This document shows, piece after piece, positions 13,497 through 17,274 of a DNA stretch of 17,274 nt. The notes below the pieces were generated by a model. It was not told where the DNA came from and did no database searches. It saw only the letters and a list, made by a program, of their open reading frames with translations. The first letter of the stretch is position 1; every line of letters starts with the position of its first letter. Source of the stretch: CAYUIS01 sp964444825 (GTDB lineage: Bacteria > Chloroflexota > Anaerolineae > B4-G1); the NCBI GenBank assembly GCA_964444825.1, contig CAYUIS010000113.1, forward strand, positions 1 to 17,274, given 5' to 3'. Made by a program: the position numbers and the translations under genes.

Positions 13497-14369
13497 ATGG
13501 GACGACGAAAAAGTGGACTTGGAAGAGGACTAGGCGCGTTAATCCCCGCAGCCGAGGAGGAGGTATCTGTAGCACCGAATCTGCCAGGTGTGATTGAGAT
13601 ACCTATCGCCTCTATCTCGCCCAACCCTCATCAGCCCCGGGCGCAGATTCGTGATCAGGACCTGGTGGGTCTCGCTGCTTCGATTGAGGAGCACGGGATT
13701 ATCCAGCCGCTGGTTGTTACCGCGGTGGCCGATGGGTATCAGCTCATTGCCGGCGAGCGTCGCTGGCGTGCAGCCCGACTGGCGCGATTGTCCGAGGTTC
13801 CCGTCGTGGTCAAGGATGTGGTCCCCCAAGAGATGTTGGAATTGGCCTTGGTGGAGAATCTCCAGCGGTCCGACTTGAATCCGCTGGAAGAGGCTATGGC
13901 GTATCGCCAGTTGACCGAGGAGTTCGAACTGACGCAGGATCAGGTGGCGCGCCGCGTGGGCAGGAGCCGTACCACCATCTCTAACACGTTGCGGTTGCTG
14001 AAGGCAGCCCGGGCTGTGCAAGAGGCGTTGCTCGAAGCCAGCATCAGCGAAGGGCACGCCCGGGCGCTTTTGGGTTTGGAGCAGGAAGAGGCCCAGGAGG
14101 CCGCCCTCAAGACGGTCCTGAAGAATGGGTTGAGCGTTCGGCAGACGGAGCAACTGGTGCGCCGATTGCTGGGCCAGGAACCGAAGGAGAAAAAAGTGGC
14201 CCCCGAGACTCTGCCCTACACACGGGCCTTGGAAACCAGATTCCGGGAGGCCCTGGGTACCAAAGTCAATCTGACACGCAGTGGTGAGGGAGGGCGTATC
14301 GTCATTCACTTCTACTCCGAGGAGGAGTTGGATGCGATATATCAGCACATTGTGGGTGTGGAGGAATAA
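13497..14369 (+). CDS. parB: Chromosome partitioning protein ParB/Spo0J
   Basis: CTP-dependent DNA clamp that loads at parS; 290 residues. The GLGRGLGALIP N-terminus (7-17) is the ParA-stimulating segment. NPHQPR (43-48) and GERRWRAAR (86-94) are the nucleotide-binding motifs, and ENLQR (120-124) follows. The helix-turn-helix is at about 146-168, and the C-terminal dimerisation domain at about 235-288. ATG 13497 is preceded by GAGGTGAG. I found no consensus parS in the window. Confidence 0.95.
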   Translation: MGRRKSGLGRGLGALIPAAEEEVSVAPNLPGVIEIPIASISPNPHQPRAQIRDQDLVGLAASIEEHGIIQPLVVTAVADGYQLIAGERRWRAARLARLSEVPVVVKDVVPQEMLELALVENLQRSDLNPLEEAMAYRQLTEEFELTQDQVARRVGRSRTTISNTLRLLKAARAVQEALLEASISEGHARALLGLEQEEAQEAALKTVLKNGLSVRQTEQLVRRLLGQEPKEKKVAPETLPYTRALETRFREALGTKVNLTRSGEGGRIVIHFYSEEELDAIYQHIVGVEE

Positions 14370-14380
14370 GAGGCGCTCTT

Positions 14381-15571
14381 ATGTCGGACTTGAACATCGT
14401 GTGTGAGAAACTGGAGCAGGCTGTGGAGGTGTTGCAGGAGCAGGAGGTGGATTTGTGGGTCACATTTGTGCGCGAGACGAGCCACGTCAGCGATCCCTGC
14501 CTCGATCTGTTGTTGGGCTTTGACTTGACCTGGCAATCGGCGTTGATGGTCAGCTGCACTGGCGAGCGTATCGCCGTTGTGGGTCGTTTTGACGCGGATA
14601 ACGTCGAGCGGATGGGTGGTTACACGACCGTCGATGGCTACGACCAGTCGGTTCGTGATCGATTGATGGCCCATGTGATGCGCTTGGATCCGCGCCGGGT
14701 GGCGCTCAATTTCTCCCGGAGCGACCCGGCTGCCGATGGCCTGACCCACGGCATGTTCCACCTGTTGATGGAAATGATGGCGGGTACGCCGTACGCAGAT
14801 CGTATCGTCTCCGCCGAAAGGGTGATTGCGGCCCTGCGTGGGCGCAAGTCCCCGGCGGAGGTGGCCCGGATACGGGCGGCCATTCGGGATACCGAAGCCA
14901 TTTTTCAGCGCGTCGGCCAGCGTATCCGCCCCGGTGTGACGGCGCGGGAGATCGCTGGCTGGTTCCACGCGGCCGTGGAGGAGGAGGGGCTTGGGCTGTC
15001 TTGGGAGAGGGACTATTGTCCGGTGGTCACGCCTGGACCGGATGCCCCCTTCGGCCACGCGATGCCCAGCGATTTCGCCGTCCAACGGGGGCATCTCCTG
15101 CAGGTGGACTTTGGTGTGCGCAAAGCAGGCTTTGTGTCAGATCTGCAGCGCACCTGGTACGTGCTTGACGAGGGCGAGACGCAACCACCGCCGGAGGTGC
15201 AGGATGGATGGGAAGCGGCACGACGGGCCATTGAGGCCGGTCGGGAGGCGTTGCATCCTGGTGTTCAGGGGTGGGAGGTGGACCAGGCAGCGCGCGAGGC
15301 GCTAACCCAGGCGGGCTATCCGGAGTTTAGACATGCCTTCGGTCACCAGGTCGGCCGCGCAGCCCACGATGGTGCGACGCTCCTGGGGCCACACTGGGAA
15401 AAGTACGGCACTTCGGTCGACGGCGTGATAGAAGCTGGCAATGTGTTTGCCATCGAGTTGGGGGTGCAGGTGCCAGGACGGGGCTACATCGGCTGTGAGG
15501 AGAACGTGTTGGTCACTCCCGAGGGGGCCGAGTACTTGAGCGAGCTCCAATCCGCGCTGTGGGTCGTGTGA
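14381..15571 (+). CDS. M24 family metallopeptidase (Xaa-Pro aminopeptidase-like)
   Basis: Predicted cytoplasmic dinuclear metallopeptidase of 396 residues with the pita-bread fold. The N-terminal creatinase-like domain covers about 5-150 and the M24 catalytic domain about 158-385. The five metal ligands are visible: D243 (QVDFG), D254 (VSDLQRT), H322 (FGHQVG), E359 (AIELG) and E373 (CEENVLVT). Members cleave X-Pro dipeptides or act on related substrates such as creatine; the true substrate is unknown. It starts 11 bases after parB and may be co-transcribed with it. The site GAGGAATAAGAGG overlaps the parB end. Confidence 0.9.
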   Translation: MSDLNIVCEKLEQAVEVLQEQEVDLWVTFVRETSHVSDPCLDLLLGFDLTWQSALMVSCTGERIAVVGRFDADNVERMGGYTTVDGYDQSVRDRLMAHVMRLDPRRVALNFSRSDPAADGLTHGMFHLLMEMMAGTPYADRIVSAERVIAALRGRKSPAEVARIRAAIRDTEAIFQRVGQRIRPGVTAREIAGWFHAAVEEEGLGLSWERDYCPVVTPGPDAPFGHAMPSDFAVQRGHLLQVDFGVRKAGFVSDLQRTWYVLDEGETQPPPEVQDGWEAARRAIEAGREALHPGVQGWEVDQAAREALTQAGYPEFRHAFGHQVGRAAHDGATLLGPHWEKYGTSVDGVIEAGNVFAIELGVQVPGRGYIGCEENVLVTPEGAEYLSELQSALWVV

Positions 15572-15609
15572 CATATGGGTGTTGTTGTGATGTCGAGAGG
15601 TGGTAGGGA

Positions 15610-15990
15610 ATGAATGAGCAGATTGCGGCGGCTGTTCAGGAGCAGGTACAGGAGGGAATGCTAGGCTGTGCTGCGGCCTTTCGTATTGTCAAAGATCTGG
15701 ATGTATCGCCTCTAGAGGTAGGGCGGACAGCCGACGCGTTGGAGGTACGGCTCAACCGCTGCCAGTTGGGGCTGTTTGGCTATGGCGAACGCAAGAGCAT
15801 TGTGGAGCCGGCCGAGGAGGTGCTGCCAGAGTTGGAGCAGGCCATTCGGAAGGGGATAAGCTCGGGGCGGTTGCCGTGTGATGTCGCGTGGGCCATCGCT
15901 GCCCAGTTTGGGATGCCAAAGCGTCACCTGGCCAACGCGGCCGAAAAGATCGAGATCCGCATCGGACCGTGCCAATTGGGTGCTTTCTAG
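15610..15990 (+). CDS. Uncharacterised protein with duplicated Cys...CQLGxF unit
   Basis: 126-residue soluble protein that I cannot assign to a named family. It consists of two copies of one unit, at about 16-57 and 86-126. Each has a cysteine followed exactly 31 residues later by the cysteine of CQLGxF (C20/C51 and C90/C121). About 13 of 41 aligned positions are identical. Between the cysteines each unit reads like a helix-turn-helix (for example SPLEVGRTADALEVRL in the first). The repeat period is 70 residues. Paired cysteines suggest metal binding or redox chemistry, but no CxxC is present. ATG 15610 is preceded by GAGAGG. It lies between an M24 peptidase and a YtcJ-like amidohydrolase. 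The function is unknown. Confidence 0.75.
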   Translation: MNEQIAAAVQEQVQEGMLGCAAAFRIVKDLDVSPLEVGRTADALEVRLNRCQLGLFGYGERKSIVEPAEEVLPELEQAIRKGISSGRLPCDVAWAIAAQFGMPKRHLANAAEKIEIRIGPCQLGAF

Positions 15991-16081
15991 GCTAGCTGCG
16001 GCGAGTGCCTGCTGTCTCTGGGTAGAGATCACGGTTCCCACCCCCGTTTCCTCTTTATAGATAGGGAGGTGAGGTATTCAT
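15991..16081 (+). other. Spacer before the amidohydrolase with strong SD
   Basis: No convincing terminator or promoter is seen; TATAGA at 16056-16061 lacks a good -35. GGGAGGTGAG at about 16064-16073, 8 bases before ATG 16082, is a strong ribosome-binding site and fixes that start. Confidence 0.4.
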
Positions 16082-17274
16082 ATGCTTGCCGATAAGCTGT
16101 TGATCAACGGGCGGATATACACGATGGATGCCGGGTGCCCTCGGGCCTCGGCGGTGGCGATTTCTGGAGAGCATATCCTGGCAGTGGGGGATGATTTGGA
16201 CGAACTGCTGGGCGCTGGCGGGAAGGTGCTCGACCTGGAGGGGCGTTGTGTCCTTCCAGGCCTGATCGACAGTCACATCCACTTTGCCTCGTATGCGCTG
16301 GGATTGCGAGCGGTGGATCTCACAACGGCCGCGACCCTGGACGAGGTGTTGTCGTTGATCGCTCAGCGGGTGCGAGAAACAGAGCCGGGCATGTGGGTCC
16401 AGGGACGAGGATGGGACCAGGAGCGATGGCCTGACCGCCGTTTCCCCACGGCCCAAGATCTGGACAGCGTCGCTCCGCTCCATCCGGTCGCGCTGATGGC
16501 AAAGAGTGGACACGCCTTGGCGGCAAACTCTCGGGCGCTCGAGATGGCCGGTGTCACCGTCGAGACGCCGGATCCTGCCGGCGGGCGCATAGGCCGTGAT
16601 GCACAGGGACAACCGGACGGGATGCTCTTCGAGGATAGTGCTATCGAACTGGTCGCCGGTTGGGTGCCTGTGCCCTCCGTGGAGGAGATGGCCGAAACGA
16701 TTCGCCGTACTTTTCCCAACGCGTGGCGTGTGGGCTTGACGTCCATCCACGATGTGGACCATTCACTGGCTTTTGCCGCCTACCAGTATCTGCACGCGCG
16801 CTCCGAACTCGGTCTGCGGGTGGTCAAGTATCTGCCGGCCGAGGGGCTCGATTGTGCGTTAGAGATCGGGATACGTGCAGGGCTGGGCGACGATTGGCTG
16901 CAAGTGGGAGGGATCAAGGTATTCACCGATGGTGCTCTCGGGCCTCGTACGGCGGCGATGCTGGCGCCGTACGAGGGGGAGTCGGAGAACGTAGGTGTGC
17001 TGACTATGGATGAGGCTTCACTGTGTGAGTTGGCCTCCAAGGCGGTGGCTGGAATGCTGCCGCTAGCCATACACGCCATTGGCGACCGGGCCAATCGGAT
17101 GGTGTTGGATGTCCTGGCCAAAGCTGGCGGCGAGGGATTGCGGCACCGCATCGAGCACGTGCAGTTGCTCTGCCCAGATGACGCAGGGCGTTTGGCGGCA
17201 TTAGGCATCGTGGCCTCGATGCAGCCGATCCACGCCACGCAGGATTACGAGATGGCCGACCGCTATTGGGGTGA
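16082..17274 (+). CDS. YtcJ-like amidohydrolase (Amidohydro_3), 3' end outside window
   Basis: Partial gene: the frame is open for 397 codons and runs off the right edge, so the C-terminus is missing. Metal-dependent hydrolase of the amidohydrolase superfamily. Motifs in order: LPGLIDSHIHF with H65 and H67, SGHALAANSRAL (142-153), GGIKVFTDGALGPRT with K279 (candidate metal-bridging lysine), AIHAIGDRAN with H331, and HRIEHVQL with H359. VASMQPIHA (378-385) is also typical of YtcJ. Such enzymes cut amide or related C-N bonds; the substrate is unknown. GGGAGGTGAG precedes the ATG. It may be co-transcribed with the CQLGxF protein 91 bases upstream. Confidence 0.9.
   Translation, partial: MLADKLLINGRIYTMDAGCPRASAVAISGEHILAVGDDLDELLGAGGKVLDLEGRCVLPGLIDSHIHFASYALGLRAVDLTTAATLDEVLSLIAQRVRETEPGMWVQGRGWDQERWPDRRFPTAQDLDSVAPLHPVALMAKSGHALAANSRALEMAGVTVETPDPAGGRIGRDAQGQPDGMLFEDSAIELVAGWVPVPSVEEMAETIRRTFPNAWRVGLTSIHDVDHSLAFAAYQYLHARSELGLRVVKYLPAEGLDCALEIGIRAGLGDDWLQVGGIKVFTDGALGPRTAAMLAPYEGESENVGVLTMDEASLCELASKAVAGMLPLAIHAIGDRANRMVLDVLAKAGGEGLRHRIEHVQLLCPDDAGRLAALGIVASMQPIHATQDYEMADRYWG

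Noticed and set aside
13539..14348. 269-codon minus-strand frame opposite parB
   Set aside because: ParB is unmistakable; the antisense product shows no domain features.
1..17274. CRISPR array, insertion sequence or prophage
   Set aside because: No regularly spaced repeats, transposase, integrase or phage structural genes were found on either strand.

Overview
The window reads as a dense bacterial chromosomal segment. It looks GC-rich, with short intergenic gaps, several GTG and TTG starts and no rRNA, tRNA, phage or transposase genes. A Chloroflexota (Anaerolineae-like) origin is my inference. It rests on lipoproteins with a long Pro/Thr linker, a YidC without the large periplasmic domain, an extended L34 and a short dispersed-type repeat inside a coding linker. 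No 16S or other decisive marker is present.

Layout. (1) 113-3287, plus strand: purB, a metallophosphoesterase and a TIM-barrel isomerase/endonuclease-IV-fold protein; the last has its own likely promoter. (2) 3313-5443, minus strand: a two-gene operon of a TPR/double zinc-ribbon membrane protein followed by a rhomboid protease. (3) 5654-7994, plus strand: an aromatic L-amino-acid decarboxylase, diverging from the TPR gene, then a PEBP/YbhB-like lipoprotein that has lost the usual ligand-pocket histidines. (4) 8108-11672: the conserved cluster rpmH-rnpA-yidD-(propeller lipoprotein)-yidC-jag. It is headed by a strong promoter and a nearly fully base-paired leader. (5) 11741-14369: a PfkB-family sugar kinase abutting parA, then parB. 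(6) 14381-17274: an M24 aminopeptidase, a small protein made of two copies of a Cys...CQLGxF unit, and a YtcJ-like amidohydrolase that runs off the right edge.

How the genes fit together. The rpmH-to-parB block combines a ribosomal protein, the RNase P protein, a membrane insertase with YidD, an RNA-binding protein and the chromosome partition pair. This is the gene set usually found near the replication origin, but dnaA, mnmE and mnmG are not in the window. A beta-propeller lipoprotein between yidD and yidC suggests an envelope role. The genes to the left and right are metabolic or proteolytic and not obviously linked to the block.

Most interesting points: the rnpA frame stays open right through rpmH, with ATGs 4 nt apart (ATGGATG), like the nested arrangement described in Thermus; a strong hairpin lies in the rpmH leader; the duplicated CQLGxF protein is of a family I cannot assign; and an asparagine replaces the conserved groove arginine of YidC.
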